Assembly: GCA_025024175.1 (NCBI GenBank)
Contig: QCXZ01000064.1
Span: 53,899,325-53,963,324 of the forward strand
Origin: Rhyzopertha dominica
Taxonomy: Eukaryota; Arthropoda; Insecta; Coleoptera; Bostrichidae
Reading direction: 5' to 3'
DNA: 64,000 nucleotides
This document shows positions 1-11,050 of the stretch, in pieces. The notes under the pieces were generated by a model, which saw nothing but the letters and a program-made list of their open reading frames with translations, had not been told where the DNA came from and ran no database searches. The position numbers and the translations under genes were made by a program. Positions within the stretch are counted from its first letter, which is position 1. Each line of letters begins with the position of its first letter.

Positions 1-318
1 TTCTTTATCGCAACAAAAATAATGAATTTTTGTTGCATCAAAGTTGAACAATTTTAGCACTGAGGGAGTTAACCTTAATGTTTTGCGGGGCGGAGCTTTG
101 CGCTCGTAAACTATGCAGATGTACCACTTGTTGTAAACCCTTTATAATTTGCGGGATAGAGCATTGTGGTCGTAAATTACCTGTATGTATTGTCTCTTCT
201 TAAAACTGTCCCCACTTTTGCTTTTACCACTAGGGAAATCTTAGATGCTACTCTAAGGTTTAAGTTTTGAATAGACACGCGGGAAGAGTACTGTGTTTCT
301 GTTTACTGTGAACGGTAA

Positions 319-891
319 AAATGCCTCCTTTTAGGAAAGACAAGACAGCGGTTAGAAAATGCTGATAAACTATGTCTCAAAATTGCATCAAATAGCAAAA
401 ACTCGTTTAAGGACGACGAAAAATGTAACATAGAGCGAATGAGAGGTGGAATAAAGAAAGCCCTAAATTTCAGAAAAACAGAGGATGTTTCGTTTGATAA
501 ACAATTGGCAGGATTATCTAGAGACATTAAAAATTGTCCAAGGCATGTGTTTAGTGATCATAAAAATTGTGAAAATTACTTTTGCACAGGACCCAAGCCA
601 AACGAAGAGAATTTGATTTCTGAAATGGAAGAATGTGGTTTGCTTGGCGATTTACTAGCATGCTCTAAAAGATTAGTGCAGAATGTTCATAGCCTTTTAT
701 TAAACATGACTAACAACGCAGCAGAGACATATAATTCTGTTGTAAATAAATTTATAGGTGGAAAACGTATAAATTTTTCAGTGAAGGACAATTATAGTCT
801 GCGATGCAACTATTATAGTATAATTCATCGAAAAGTTATCAAACGAACCCCAGGAAAATTTACAAAAAAAATATATGAGCCGTATTTCTAA
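319..891 (+). pseudogene. Mutator-like transposase C-terminal fragment
   Basis: An open frame of 190 codons follows a stop at 316-318, so it is a fragment with no true start. The residues NNAAETYNSVVNKFIGGKRI, then a Cys/Arg-rich stretch and RTPGKFTKK, match the C-terminal half of the Mutator-like domain found in multicopy proteins of aphids, beetles and spiders (recalled, not searched). The catalytic N-terminal half is missing upstream. The frame ends at a stop at 889-891, but an acidic linker (SETDEEDVIDD) can be read in another frame before the nuclease domain at 1045. That suggests both once formed one longer protein. A DNA-transposon protein relic is the best reading. Confidence 0.6.
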
Positions 892-1044
892 GCGAAAACG
901 AGGCAGAGCTTGTAGAAGACTTTTCGCAGATAATCAACCACAAAAAAGAAGAAGATGTTTGCCGGTTCCGATTCAGATTATGGCGAAGTCAACAGTGAAA
1001 CCGATGAAGAGGATGTCATTGATGATTAATATAAAGAGTAGCAA

Positions 1045-1690
1045 ATGAGAGAACTGTTTTCAAAAACTTCAACAGAACTCAACGATGTAGAAAAAGATAT
1101 CATAGGTCAATCTGTTAATCCGAGGTGGTTCGAAAAACGATCATATAGATTAACTGCCTCCAATTTTGGTCCTGTGGTATCTCGCCAAAATCTCAACCCC
1201 TATGACGTTCTTGCTAGAAGTTTTGTTCATTCTCCCTTTAAAGGCAATAAATATACGCGTTGGGGCAGTGATAATGAAGACTTCGCAAAAAAAATAAATT
1301 TTGAAACTTTAACTGGATTAAAAATTAAAGACTGTGGTTTATTTGTGCATTGCAATCATCAATTTATTGCTGCCAGTCCAGATGGATTAATCAATGGCAC
1401 TGCCATTATAGAAATCAAATGTCCTAACTACATCAAAGACTTCTCCTGAAGATGCAATTAAGAACAAAAACTTAAATATATGACCGTTCAAAATGGAAAA
1501 ATTATGTTACGTAGAACCGATAAGTATTTTTATCAGATTCAGGGGCAACAAATAGAGAGTTCTGTTATTTCATCATCTGGACCCCGAAAGGAATGTTTAT
1601 AGAAGAAATATCAAGAGCTACAAACTTTTGGGAACAGAAAATGTTGCCGAAATTAATATCTTTTTTTAAAAATAACATGTTTAAATATAT
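1045..1690 (+). pseudogene. YqaJ-like nuclease domain, broken
   Basis: YqaJ-type proteins are lambda-exonuclease-fold DNA nucleases. The open frame 1045-1449 carries the early RLTASNFG motif, then RWGSDNE, then the catalytic core AASPDGLINGTAIIEIKCP (Asp plus Glu-x-Lys). After the stop at 1447-1449 the fold continues in shifted frames: FYQIQGQ near 1530-1550 and FWTPKGMFIEEI near 1575-1605. The domain is therefore nearly full length but broken by at least two frameshifts. It lies in the same frame as the Mutator-like fragment upstream, as expected if the two come from one mobile element. The family call is firm; the element name is not. Confidence 0.65.
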
Positions 1691-1699
1691 ATTGAATAA

Positions 1700-2690
1700 A
1701 TAACTATTGCCCAATTACACTTGTTTTAATAAAACGGTAATTTTTGGGAAGAAAAGTATCGCTAAAAAATTTTAATTTTTGCATCATAGTCCTGAACTTT
1801 ATGTAAGCACATTATTTTACTCTAATAATTTAGTTTATTTCTATAATAGCTATCAAACATTACTTGAGTATATTAACAGTAATAGTCATTTTAATTCATA
1901 GAAACAGAATGAGTTTTTTAATGATGCTGAATCTAAATTTTAGGCCGGGTTCTCTTATAAGTACATAATAATCACGTTTCTGAGTTTTTCAAATATATTC
2001 ACAAACAAAATTAATTTTGATTGTATTTTATAATAAAATAAGCCATTAGTTACTTTAGTTTTGATAAAAGTATTTATTCGTCGAAATTGTTTCAATTGGA
2101 GGTAAATGGTACAAATCAGTTATAATTTTTAGCCATGAGGTAAGAATTTAATCAGTGTAAAATTAATTATACGTGCCTCAATTGAATTAAAAAACAAACG
2201 TTCAGCTTCGCCGGAAAAAGTAACTTTTGGCCGGATTATCACAAATTACCGTGCTTATAAACAGTCGGTCTATGTGCAATATACCGCCAATACAGAGTGA
2301 TAGGTTAGGGGTCATAACTCATCTTGCAGACCAATACTGCAGCTGCAATATAGTGACAGGCCTTGTCAGGTCCACGTGGACTAATTATGTTACCGCCCTC
2401 AAAATTTCGTTTGGTTCAAAACGTATGAATAGCCTTAAAGAAAGAGAAAACAAAAAAGCTGGATCCAACTATCTCTTTACATGGTTTTAGCTCACTTAAT
2501 TTTAATTTCCATAGCCTACCGAGACCATACGCATTTTGAAATATTCTCTAGATAAGGCAGGGTATTTTTCAAGTAATACATAGGCGTATTACTTAACTGC
2601 GGGGAAATTTTAGTATCCTGCGGCGAAATATTTCAAGATTAGGTTCCTGTGGTGAAAGATGATACTATTTCGCCTCATATTGTTGCAGAG
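1700..2690. other. AT-rich spacer, nothing recognised
   Basis: No coding pattern, inverted repeat or tandem repeat stands out. A plus-strand open frame at 2227-2490 needs a TTG start, has no recognisable motif, and is treated as chance. Confidence 0.5.
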
Positions 2691-3330
2691 GTATTAAGAA
2701 GTCTTTTGCTTCATATTCGAGCATCGACCGGTCCCAATTCGAGCCGAGCATATTTTCCATTATCTCCAATCAAAAGAATGTATGCTTAGCGCGTGTTGCT
2801 CTAGAACAACTCGCACACATCAATAGGCGCACATTACGAGTAGATGGGCATTCGATAGGATTTAGTTACTCCCTGCCAATCTAAATAACCCTTTGGCGGT
2901 CCGCCAACAAGAACACACATGTACCCACGTTGACTTGCATGATTTATTCAAACAATGGCCGGCGTGATGCAATAGAATTTATTTCTCGCGGCGGCCTGTA
3001 TGTAGATCAGGGGCGGCCGCCGCATAAGAAAAAGAGCGTCGATAGTCATTTGTTAATTTGTCCGCACGTGTAAAACACCCGGGACTAATTTGATCCCGCG
3101 TCGCATGAATATTTCATGTTAAAAATCGGACTGCTTTAATTTCAGCCGATGAGTTCGCTGCACGGCGTCCTCTAAATGTCTCAATTCCTCATCTTCATTA
3201 CGACCCTGCGTTAACGCTTTGGGGTGCCTATTACGTACGCTAATCGGCATAAGCAACGAGAGCAAACAGTAAAATTGATGTTTACGAGGCTTTTAAGCGT
3301 TTTACTTCGAGAAGCTATTATTTATAATGA
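2690..3330. other. GC-richer non-coding island (candidate conserved element)
   Basis: This block is clearly richer in G+C than its flanks, holds no long open frame and no transposon signature. It includes a near-palindromic GCGGCCGC-type core (about 3013-3023), an AATATTTC-type A/T core near 3108, and several short GC motifs. Such islands in insect genomes are often conserved cis-regulatory DNA. That is inference from composition only. Confidence 0.25.
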
Positions 3331-3509
3331 ATAAGAGGTGACGGTATATCTGGTTATTGCAGTTAGGGTTGCCTCAGTTACAGCGAGTTTGAAAATTATC
3401 ATTTTTACATTTGTAATCATATACTGATTTCGTTGGGAATGGATAAAATACGTCGTGACAACAACTGATATAGTTTTCAAAAATTCATTCATTTATCGGA
3501 CCTGCGTAT

Positions 3510-4790
3510 TATAAGTATATTACCCGTTGTCTCTAAAATTTTCGAAAAAATTTTGTATAAACAAATTTATGAATTTGCCCTTAATAATGACCTCATCCCC
3601 GATAATCAGTGTGGCTTTAGAAAGGGCTTCTCTACAGCTACAGCTTAAACTTGTGTTGTTGGTGACATTATTAGAGCAACTGATGAGGGTCTAGCGTCGA
3701 TTTTGGTATTGTTGGATTATTCTAAGGCTTTCGACACTATTAATCACAGATTGATGTGTGCTAAGTTTAGATACTGTAGATTATCTTCATCGTCAGTTTC
3801 TTTGGTGTTATCTTATCTGAGCAATAGATGTCAAAAAATATTTTCCAGCAACCGTTATTTCAATACTTCAAACATATTAACTGGAGTTCCTCAGGGGTCA
3901 ATCCTAGGCCCATTATTGTTTATTATATATACTGCTGATATAATTAAATCTGTGAGTAGGTGTAAGGTTCAAGCATATGGTGATGACACCCAGATTTATC
4001 ATCATTTCAGACTTGAGGACTGCTTAGCTTCATCTATATTTATTAATGAGGAACTAGATAGAATCAGAACTTTGTTTGAGAAGCATAACTTAAAATTAAA
4101 CCCTTCTCAATCACTGGTTATGTGTTTTGGCAATAAAAAGTGTCAGAAAATATGTATGCCATTCTATGTCGGTAACTCTAGCAGGTGTTAATGTTCCGTT
4201 TGTGGATTATACTCGAAATTTGGGTGTCATTATAGATAGTGCACTTCGGTTTAGGGAACATGTGACAAAGCTAAAAGCTAAAGAATTATATTCGAGTAGA
4301 TATTTTTTAAATTTCTTACTAAGGAAACAATTATGTGAAAGTCTCGCATTATCGCATTTTAACTATTGTGACTTTATTTATGGGTTTTGTTTGGATGCCA
4401 ACGAGAAAAGTCGTGTGCAGAAAGTGCAGAATGCATGTTGCCGATATGTCTATGGTTTGAGTAGACGTGATAATATCACGTCGTTTATAAATGACTTAAT
4501 TGGTTGAACATGGATAATCGTAAGAAGTGTCATCTTAACTGTTTCGTTAATAAAATACTTACCATTCCATCTCCTAAATTTAACTTGAAAGGTCGATTAA
4601 CATATCACTCAGATATTCACTCTAGAAACACTCGATTTAGGGACAGTTTTGTTGTGCCCCGCCATCGTACAGCTCTGTTTCGCAGAGGTTTCTCTTTCAA
4701 TGCTACTAAATGTACAATGCCTTATCATGTCAGTTCAGAGTGTATAATATTAATAAGTTTAAATATAAATTAAAAGAGTACCTTTTCATT
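3510..4790 (+). pseudogene. LINE-A: Jockey-like reverse transcriptase fragment (family II)
   Basis: The translation runs from SKIFEKILYKQIYEF and CGFRKGF, through VLLDYSKAFDTINHRL and GVPQGSILGPLLFIIY, to the catalytic box YGDD (usually F/YADD) near 3978-3989. It continues to the thumb motif NLGVIIDSALRFREH and a C-terminal NCFVNKIL-type tail. A stop lies at about 3646-3648 and the frame shifts near 4150-4190 and again at 4504. The endonuclease half is missing, as expected for a 5'-truncated non-LTR copy. The long (ATT)n tract about 190 bp downstream may be its 3' tail. RT identity is certain; clade is by signature only. Confidence 0.85.
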
Positions 4791-4979
4791 ACTCAAATTA
4801 GATGAAATCTGCTTGTCAAGCGGACTTTCTCTTCCTTCTAAGCCTTTTTTCTACGCCCTCTTATAGCTCGAGATTTGTGGTTAAGTAGAATAGCATTTTG
4901 CTAGACTTCTTTCTCCATGCTTCCTAGTTTACAAAAAAAAATTTTTGTTTGGTTTGTATAATTGAGTAGGTTAATACGG

Positions 4980-5134
<155 letters not shown>

Positions 5135-5334
5135 CAGTCTAAGTGATGGCAGTGGTTTGAGCAGAGTTGCTGCAAAATGGCTCTAGCGTTACTTTTAGAA
5201 ATTCGCGTGCTCACTTCAGCAACTAAAATTTTGTATTGCGCAAATCTTGCCCGGAAGTCCCTTCGTCATCGGGGTTTATAATATGCTCTAAATATTTTTT
5301 TAAATTTCAAGATTTATCATGTATCGCTTTAGAC

Positions 5335-5545
5335 CATTGATTTCCAAAGCGCTTTATATCAACCTGTAGGGGTCGGCGATGACCTCCAAGTGGTCCATGT
5401 CAATGAGAAAAGAAATTAGGTGTCTGTAAGATGTAAATGGGGTCCACGATAGTGGATCTCATCGAAGTACAGTAATACCATAGTGGATAATGAATCCATA
5501 TGGTGACATGTTACAAGAGGAACTGATCAGATTAAGTACTAAGGA
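5335..5545 (+). repeat. Left arm of a ~5.7-kb inverted repeat pair
   Basis: This stretch matches the reverse complement of about 10880-11050. Shared blocks include AGAAATTAGG and GTGGATCTCATC, with many substitutions. The two arms enclose LINE-B, mariner-1 and PLE-1. They could be two independent copies of one dispersed repeat or the ends of a larger element. No coding content is seen. Confidence 0.7.
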
Positions 5546-5689
5546 ATAACTTAAGATACAGTTTAGAAACGTGAATGCATGATCTATCAATTACTATCCA
5601 AAGATACGGTGAACTGCATCCGTTTTAAAACAGCCGAGGTTCTTAAAAAAAACAAAAACTTCCCCATGCAATCTTTCCACAGATGAGAA

Positions 5690-6337
5690 AATTGCTCTCA
5701 AAGATATCAAGCCCAATTTATTTATAAGTCTGGTAACAAATTGAATGTTCGTAATTATAGGCCTTACCATTGGGGTGTAATTTTGCTTAACTTTTTGAAG
5801 CTGTTTTGACGAAGGTTTTGTATTCTCCTGTAAAACGTAAAATATCAAATGAACAGCATGGATTTGTCAATGGCAAGTCAACGTCTACAAACTTATGTGA
5901 GTTTGTGAAGTTTGTTTCTTCTGCTTTGGATCGTAGGCTGCAAGTTGATGTGATTTATACAGACCTAACCAATGCGTTTGATCGTGTTCACCACTATATT
6001 TTGCTTCATAAATTGCGTCAGTACGGAATTAGCGACAGTATGCTGTTTTTGTTTAGGTCTCTTGTTTTGGTAGGAAGCAATATGTAGAATTTGGAGGCTA
6101 TATATCCAGTGTGTATGATGTGTGTAGTGGTGTGGCACAGGGTTTCACCTTAGGGCCACTTCTTTTTATTATATATTATAATGATGTTGTTAATTGTTTA
6201 AGCAATTCTTGCACGTTTATGTATGCAGAGNACCTTAAGATAGCCAGGATTGTTGATACGGTGGTGGACAGTTGGGAATGCAAAATTCTATTGATGCGTT
6301 TGTTGCTTGGTGTCGGCGTAACTGTTTAAATATTAAC
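5690..6337 (+). pseudogene. LINE-B 5' part: Jockey-like RT (family I), split by mariner-1
   Basis: Reading across frames gives YKSGNKLNVRNYRP, then NEQHGFVNGKSTSTNL, VDVIYTDLTNAFDRVHH, then GVAQGFTLGPLLFIIYYNDV and a decayed catalytic box MYAE (normally F/YADD). A stop at 6085-6087 and other breaks disable it. The RT stops where mariner-1 inserted and resumes after 7638. The signatures match LINE-D and LINE-E and differ from LINE-A. Confidence 0.8.
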
Positions 6338-6339
6338 TA

Positions 6340-7636
6340 CGAGGCATGTTTTTTAAGTAAGTACCGTTTTGGAATTAAAAAAAGACGTGCAAAGATATCG
6401 CAATAATTTTATCTTACATGAAAGCCTGTACCTTAATCTACTTTTCTACATAATTCCCGTGAATATTGAGGCACTTGTCATAACGTGGCACCAGTTTTTG
6501 AATACCCTCCTCATAAAATTCTGCCGCCTGACTTGTTAACCACTGTATCACAAATGTTTCGACTTCGTTATCGTCTTGAAGACGCTAACCACCCAGGTGT
6601 TTCTTCAAGTGCAGGAACAAATGGTAGTCGCTGGGCGCCAGATCAGGGCTGTATGGAGGATGATCTAGAGTTTCCCATTTAAAAGATTTGATGATTTGAT
6701 GGACGGGCATTGTCATGCAGCAAAACGATACCCTTACTCAACTTGCCACGTCTTTTGTTCTGGACTGTACGACGCAGATTGTTCAATGTCTTACAATAAG
6801 ACGCTGCATTGATTGTCTCATTACGAGGCAGAAACTCCACTAGCAATACTCCTTTTCTGTCCCAAAAACTGTGCACATGAAATTGTTTGCTTAAACTTCA
6901 CTTTTTTGGGTGATGATGAATGTCGCCATTCCATGGATTGTTGTTTCGATTCTGGTGTGACGTAGGCCACCCATGTTTCGTCACCAATAACAATTTGGTC
7001 TAAAAAATCTTCACCTTCATTGTGGTACCGCTCAAGGAAAGTCAATACACTGCCTAAACGTTGGGTTTTGTGCAAATCCGTCAACATTTTCGGAACCCAA
7101 CGTGAACACAATTTCCGGTAATTCAAGTTCTCGGTCACAATGCGATACAAAACACTACAAGAATATTGAGGAAAGCAGTCGCACAATGATGAAATTGTAA
7201 AGCGTGTGTTTTCTCTCACCTTTTCGTTTACTTTCTGCACCAAATCTTCATTAACGACCGAAGGACGCCCACTCCGTTCTTCACCATGCACATTTGTGCG
7301 GCCATCTTTAAATGCTCTCACCCATTTCCTTACCATTCCATCACTCATAATGTTTTGTCCTTAAACTTCACAGATCTCACGATGAATATCGATCGGTTTT
7401 ACGCCTTTAGCACTAAGAAATCGTATAACAGCCCGTACTTCACAATCGGCGGGACTCACGATTGTCGGAGGCATCTTAAACATTCAGTAAACAACGTATA
7501 CAATGAAGAATCAAACTCTAATGGCGTCAGTGCATAGACAAGAGATGTAGGTAACCAGCACGCATGCGCGGAACGCCGACCGTAGCGCTGCGGCGGCGGA
7601 ATCGCAAAACGGGACTTACTTAAAAAACATGCCTCG
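6340..7636 (-). mobile_element. mariner-1: complete-length mariner transposon with ITRs
   Basis: Inverted terminal repeats start CGAGGCATGTTTTTTAAGTA at 6340 and are mirrored at the 7636 end over about 28 bp with one mismatch. A TA target duplication flanks the element at 6338-6339 and 7637-7638. The 1297-bp length is typical of mariner. The transposase runs on the minus strand and is broken. The element sits inside the LINE-B RT, so it is the younger insertion. Confidence 0.95.
6438..7474 (-). pseudogene. mariner transposase (DD34D family), inactive
   Basis: Mariner transposases cut at the ITRs and paste into TA sites. The start is set at 7472-7474, beginning MPPTIVSPADCEVRAVIRFL. The DNA-binding half then gives GQNIMSDGMVRKWVRAFKDG and GEERSGRPS. 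Catalytic-domain motifs are GDETWVAYVTPESKQQSMEW (first Asp), LLHDNARP (second Asp), and YSPDLAPSDYHLF (third Asp). The end is YVEK plus stop at 6438-6440. Disabling changes: a nonsense codon before GQNIMS, a frameshift before FWDRKGVLL, a roughly 20-base deletion just after HDNARP, and a later stop. Total length fits the usual ~345 residues. Confidence 0.93.
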
Positions 7637-7638
7637 TA

Positions 7639-8478
7639 TAAAAATGCAAAAAGATTTCATTTGCCAAAAGAAATGATAGAGTAATATTTAATTATAACAT
7701 TTTTGGTACGCCTTTGGAGAGTTGCAGTCAAGTTGTTGACTTGGGTGTAATTATGGATAGCAAATTAACGTTCGCTCCGCATATAATACACATTTGTAAT
7801 GTTGCTTTAAAATCGTTGGGTTTTATATTTCGTAATGCTGAGAATGCAATGATATACGGTGCATTAATTTACTTTATTATTATTCTTTAGTGCGTTCTAG
7901 ATTGGAATATTGTTGTACTTGCTGGCAACCGTATCAGCAACATATGTATACTGTATTGAAAATGTGCAACGGAAATTTCCTAAATTTATTTATTTTAAAG
8001 AACATCATTCTTGGACACCTCTGCATGTTGCTCACAATTATCTGCTGGAAGTTACTTCTATGAATTCGCTTCTTGCCAGAAGAAAAGTACATAGTATAAT
8101 ATTTTTGCAAAAAAAATAGTTAATGGAAGGTTATATTCAGCACTCTTGCTGTCCAAATTAAGTTTCATTGTTCCGAGACTGTGTAACAGAAATTGTTTGA
8201 CATTTACATACGTGGCCCCCAACACCTTCCACTGCCTCAATTGTCCAATGTTGTCGCTTGTTCGCATTTACAATGAGATTAGCGAAAGATATCCTGTTTT
8301 TGACATTTTTAATTTGAATTTTTGTAATTTGAATACTAGAAATAAGTTGTTAAATTGTTTTGATGACAAGGTTCATTAGATTTAGTTTTGTTACATGTAA
8401 TATGCTTTTTTATATACATTTAATTGTCCATTATGGAACATTTGATTCGCTGGTTACAACAAATATTATTATTATTAT
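7639..8478 (+). pseudogene. LINE-B 3' part: RT thumb and C-terminus with short ATT tail
   Basis: Just after mariner-1 the translation resumes with KKISFAKRNDRVIFNYNIFG and VVDLGVIMDSKLTFAPHI, the same thumb motif as LINE-D. A decayed C-terminus follows: APNTFHCLNCPMLSLVRIYN and FNLNFCN, ending near 8379. A short TTATTATTATT run follows at about 8465-8478 and may be the 3' tail. Joining across the TA site leaves a small frame offset, so the RT may already have been broken. Confidence 0.75.
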
Positions 8479-8479
8479 C

Positions 8480-9706
8480 AATAATCTTTTGCAAGATGGG
8501 TCATGCACTCCCATTTCTTACGACCCGACTGCAAGAATTGAAAAAGAACTTAATTCAATGCTTAAGAATCCAGCAGTACCTCAAGCCAGCTCCAAAGGAA
8601 TCGAAACCTCCTCGTTTATATGGTCTTCCAAAAATTCATATTAAATAAATTCCACTTAGTCCCAACGTTAGCACTATCGACTCACCCACTTATAACAATT
8701 CTTAGCGAATCTTCTGAAGGACTATACAGGGAAAACATCTACACATGTTCTAAATTCCAAACACTTTGAAATATTCTATCGGAACTCACCTTCGATCCAC
8801 GGGACATTCTGGTCAGTTTCGAAGTCACGTCCTTGTTTACTAAAGTTCCAATTCCAGAATCCGTTCATGATCAATTCTACTGACAAATTTCTGGTACACT
8901 TATGGGTTCCCATTGTTACTAGTAGTGGCAAACATATTCATGGATACCTTTGACCAAATAGCTTTAGAGTCAGTAGACCTGAAACCTAAAATCTGGCTTT
9001 ATATTTCGACGACACTTATTATGTGGCCTCACGGCTTCAACACCCTAACAACCTTCTTAGATCACCTTAATTCTCAGCATTCCAATATAACATTCACGAT
9101 GGAAATCAAAAGCAATAATTTTCTCCCATTTTTGATATATTTGTCACTCGTCTACCGGATGTTGGACCACTCTGTCTATCGCAAAAACACTCACACAGAT
9201 CGGTACTTACATGCGTCTTCCATCACCATATGTCACAAAAGCGATCCGTGCTGTATCAGTTTTTGAACCGGACGAACTTTGAAGTGAATTGCAACACTTG
9301 CGGATCAGTCTGTCCAACAACGGGTGTAATAACCGAGAGATACAGTTTGCAATTAATCATCATCTTTACCCCAAAATCCAAACTAACCGTCGATCCTCCA
9401 AATTATAAATCGACTGCTTTACTTCCCTATGTTGAAGGTGTCACAGACAGAATTGGTAAAATTCTTAAGAAAGAACTCATCCATACTATCTTAGCCTCCT
9501 TCGAAGATGTCCCAGATTCTTCCATCTCTGAAGGAAAAAATAAATCCTCTATCTTCTAGAGGTATTTACAGCATCCCTTGTTCATGCGGTGCCGTATATA
9601 TTGGCGAAACAGGTAAGATCCATTAAAACTGTGAAGTAATATATAAATCAGGTCCCATTACCCACTCAACAGAAGCCGACAATGTGCCAGTTCTAGCGAC
9701 AGTCCT
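8480..9706 (+). pseudogene. PLE-1: Penelope-like RT plus start of GIY-YIG endonuclease
   Basis: Penelope-like elements encode an RT followed by a GIY-YIG endonuclease. Visible in order: RIEKELNSML; PPRLYGLPKIH near 8612-8644; VVANIFMDTFDQIALES (8919 on); WPHGFNTLTTFLDHLN; LDHSVYRKNTHTDRYLHA; LLPYVEGVTDRIGKIL (9421 on). Then in another frame come GIYSIPCSCGAVYIGETGKI (about 9558-9620), the GIY-YIG start. The catalytic YVDD box is lost and several stops and frameshifts are present. A repeat insertion at 9707 interrupts the endonuclease, which continues after 10505. Confidence 0.88.
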
Positions 9707-10505
9707 TTTTACTTCCACATCCAACGGATGGGAAGTATTGTATCGCGAGAAAAATTTTCAAAAATTTTTATTTGCTCATTCGCTTTAATATGGTTGAAAA
9801 CGCAAAAAAACAAAATTTGAACAAAAAAATTTCTTGTCTGTGTGTCTGTGTGTCCGTGTGTCTGTGGTATTGTTTGTGGACACGACAACTTTCGAAAGAC
9901 TTAATATATGAACTTGAAATTTGGCAAACGTATAAATCTCAACTATCCAAAGCGACCTATTGTTTGTGGGGTAAGTAGGGTATCGGGAAGAGGGCGAAAT
10001 TGGGGGGTAACTACGCAAACTGTTTAGAAGATATTAGCAAAAAAGCGTCACTTAAAGAAAACGGTTTTTCCTAAATATCTCCAAATATATTTAATATATT
10101 CAAAAAATGAAAATGCAATCAGATAGGAAATAAAATTTCTCACAAAAAGTGTCTTAGAAAATTTATCCAAAATTTTGACATTTTCGAAATATTTCCAAAA
10201 AACCTATTTTGGACCCTGCTCGTACGATTTTTTTTTAATTTTGGTATTCTATAGAAAATTAAATTTCTGATCAGAAAGCGCTCTTGTAATTTTTTTGTTA
10301 AGTTAATAATTTTCGAGTTATTTGGAAAAAACCTATTTTAAAAATGTATATATTTTTGCTAATATCACGAGGACTGTTTGTCTTACAAAAAATGTGTAGA
10401 GAGAAAAAATGCTCAAAACCTGATTACTAATCGTATAGTATAAGAAATAAAAACGTAAATGTCATTTTGACAATTGGATGTGGAAGTATTGATTCAATTT
10501 GCAGC
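9707..10505 (+). repeat. Repeat R1 copy 1 (~0.8 kb), inserted in PLE-1
   Basis: This stretch is a second copy of 28431-29140. It opens with a hairpin (ACTTCC-A-CATCC / GGATGGGAAGT, 9711-9736). It ends with GGATGTGGAAGT followed by ATTGATTCAATTTGCAGC. The first 15 bases are therefore mirrored near the far end, like short terminal inverted repeats. Inside are a GTCTGTGTGTCTGTG-type run and A/T-rich stretches. No coding capacity is seen. A non-autonomous DNA element is the best guess. Confidence 0.8.
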
Positions 10506-10870
10506 AGTTTTTTTCACTGAGAGGCCAGACAAATTTCCAAACATCCCAATAATCTAAACTGCGAAGATAGTTATCATCTCTCCACTATTTGGTACCCAAT
10601 CACGCTACCGCAATCTCCCACATCTGCCGTCCAAGCATGCCCACCCTTCTCGTAACGTCATGTACAACGATATATATTGTTTTCGTTCTCTTTCCTCTTT
10701 GAGATTTGGTTGAGTTCGGACTGTCTCTCTTGTTACGTTTGTAGCATATTCCATATTTCTTATTCCTGTCCTGATGAAGCCCCTTACAAGTGCGGGCGAA
10801 ACGTCGGCCTTATTCTGAAATCAGACGCGATCTATCTAACCCAAAAAGATTAAGATTTGAATCTTACATT
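10506..10870 (+). pseudogene. PLE-1 3' end: endonuclease C-terminus and 3' region
   Basis: Right after repeat R1 the translation gives TERPDKFPNIPI and KHPNNLNCEDSYHLSTIW-like residues. These match the C-terminal I-x-KHPNN-N-EDGY-LS motif of GIY-YIG Penelope proteins. The non-coding 3' region then contains the hammerhead-like motif at 10771. Confidence 0.7.
10771..10806 (+). ncRNA. Hammerhead-ribozyme-like motif of PLE-1
   Basis: CTGATGA (10771-10777) is followed by a GCCC...GGGC stem (10779-10782 with 10794-10797) and then GAAAC (10798-10802). This is the conserved hammerhead core order. Penelope-like elements are known to carry hammerhead ribozymes in their terminal repeats. One unpaired A between core and stem, and no checked stem I, leave activity uncertain. 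Confidence 0.5.
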
Positions 10871-10879
10871 CTTTGTTAA

Positions 10880-11050
10880 TGTTTATTCAGGTCAGTTCTT
10901 GTAATATGACATTAGACATTAGATGAGATCCACTATTATGAACCCCTGTTTACATTTCGTAGACCCCTAATTTCTTTTTTCGTTAACATGGACCCCTTAC
11001 AGGTCATCATCGATCCCTGGGGTAGATGTAGAGCACTTTGGGAATCAATA
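10880..11050 (-). repeat. Right arm of the ~5.7-kb inverted repeat pair
   Basis: The reverse complement matches 5335-5545, including GTGGATCTCAT, AGAAATTAGG and GATGACCT blocks. It starts just after the PLE-1 3' region, so it might be part of the PLE terminus or a separate repeat. Confidence 0.65.

Noticed and set aside
2227..2490. 87-codon plus frame
   Set aside because: Starts at TTG, shows no motif and no coding-like composition relative to flanks.
6485..6682. Plus-strand frame beginning with an alternative start
   Set aside because: It is the shadow of the mariner-1 transposase C-terminus on the minus strand.
7286..7537. 83-codon plus frame
   Set aside because: Shadow of the mariner-1 transposase N-terminus, which reads better on the minus strand.
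9830..9875. GTGTCTGTGTGTC-type run considered as an independent microsatellite
   Set aside because: It is an internal part of repeat R1 and recurs at the same place in copy 2.
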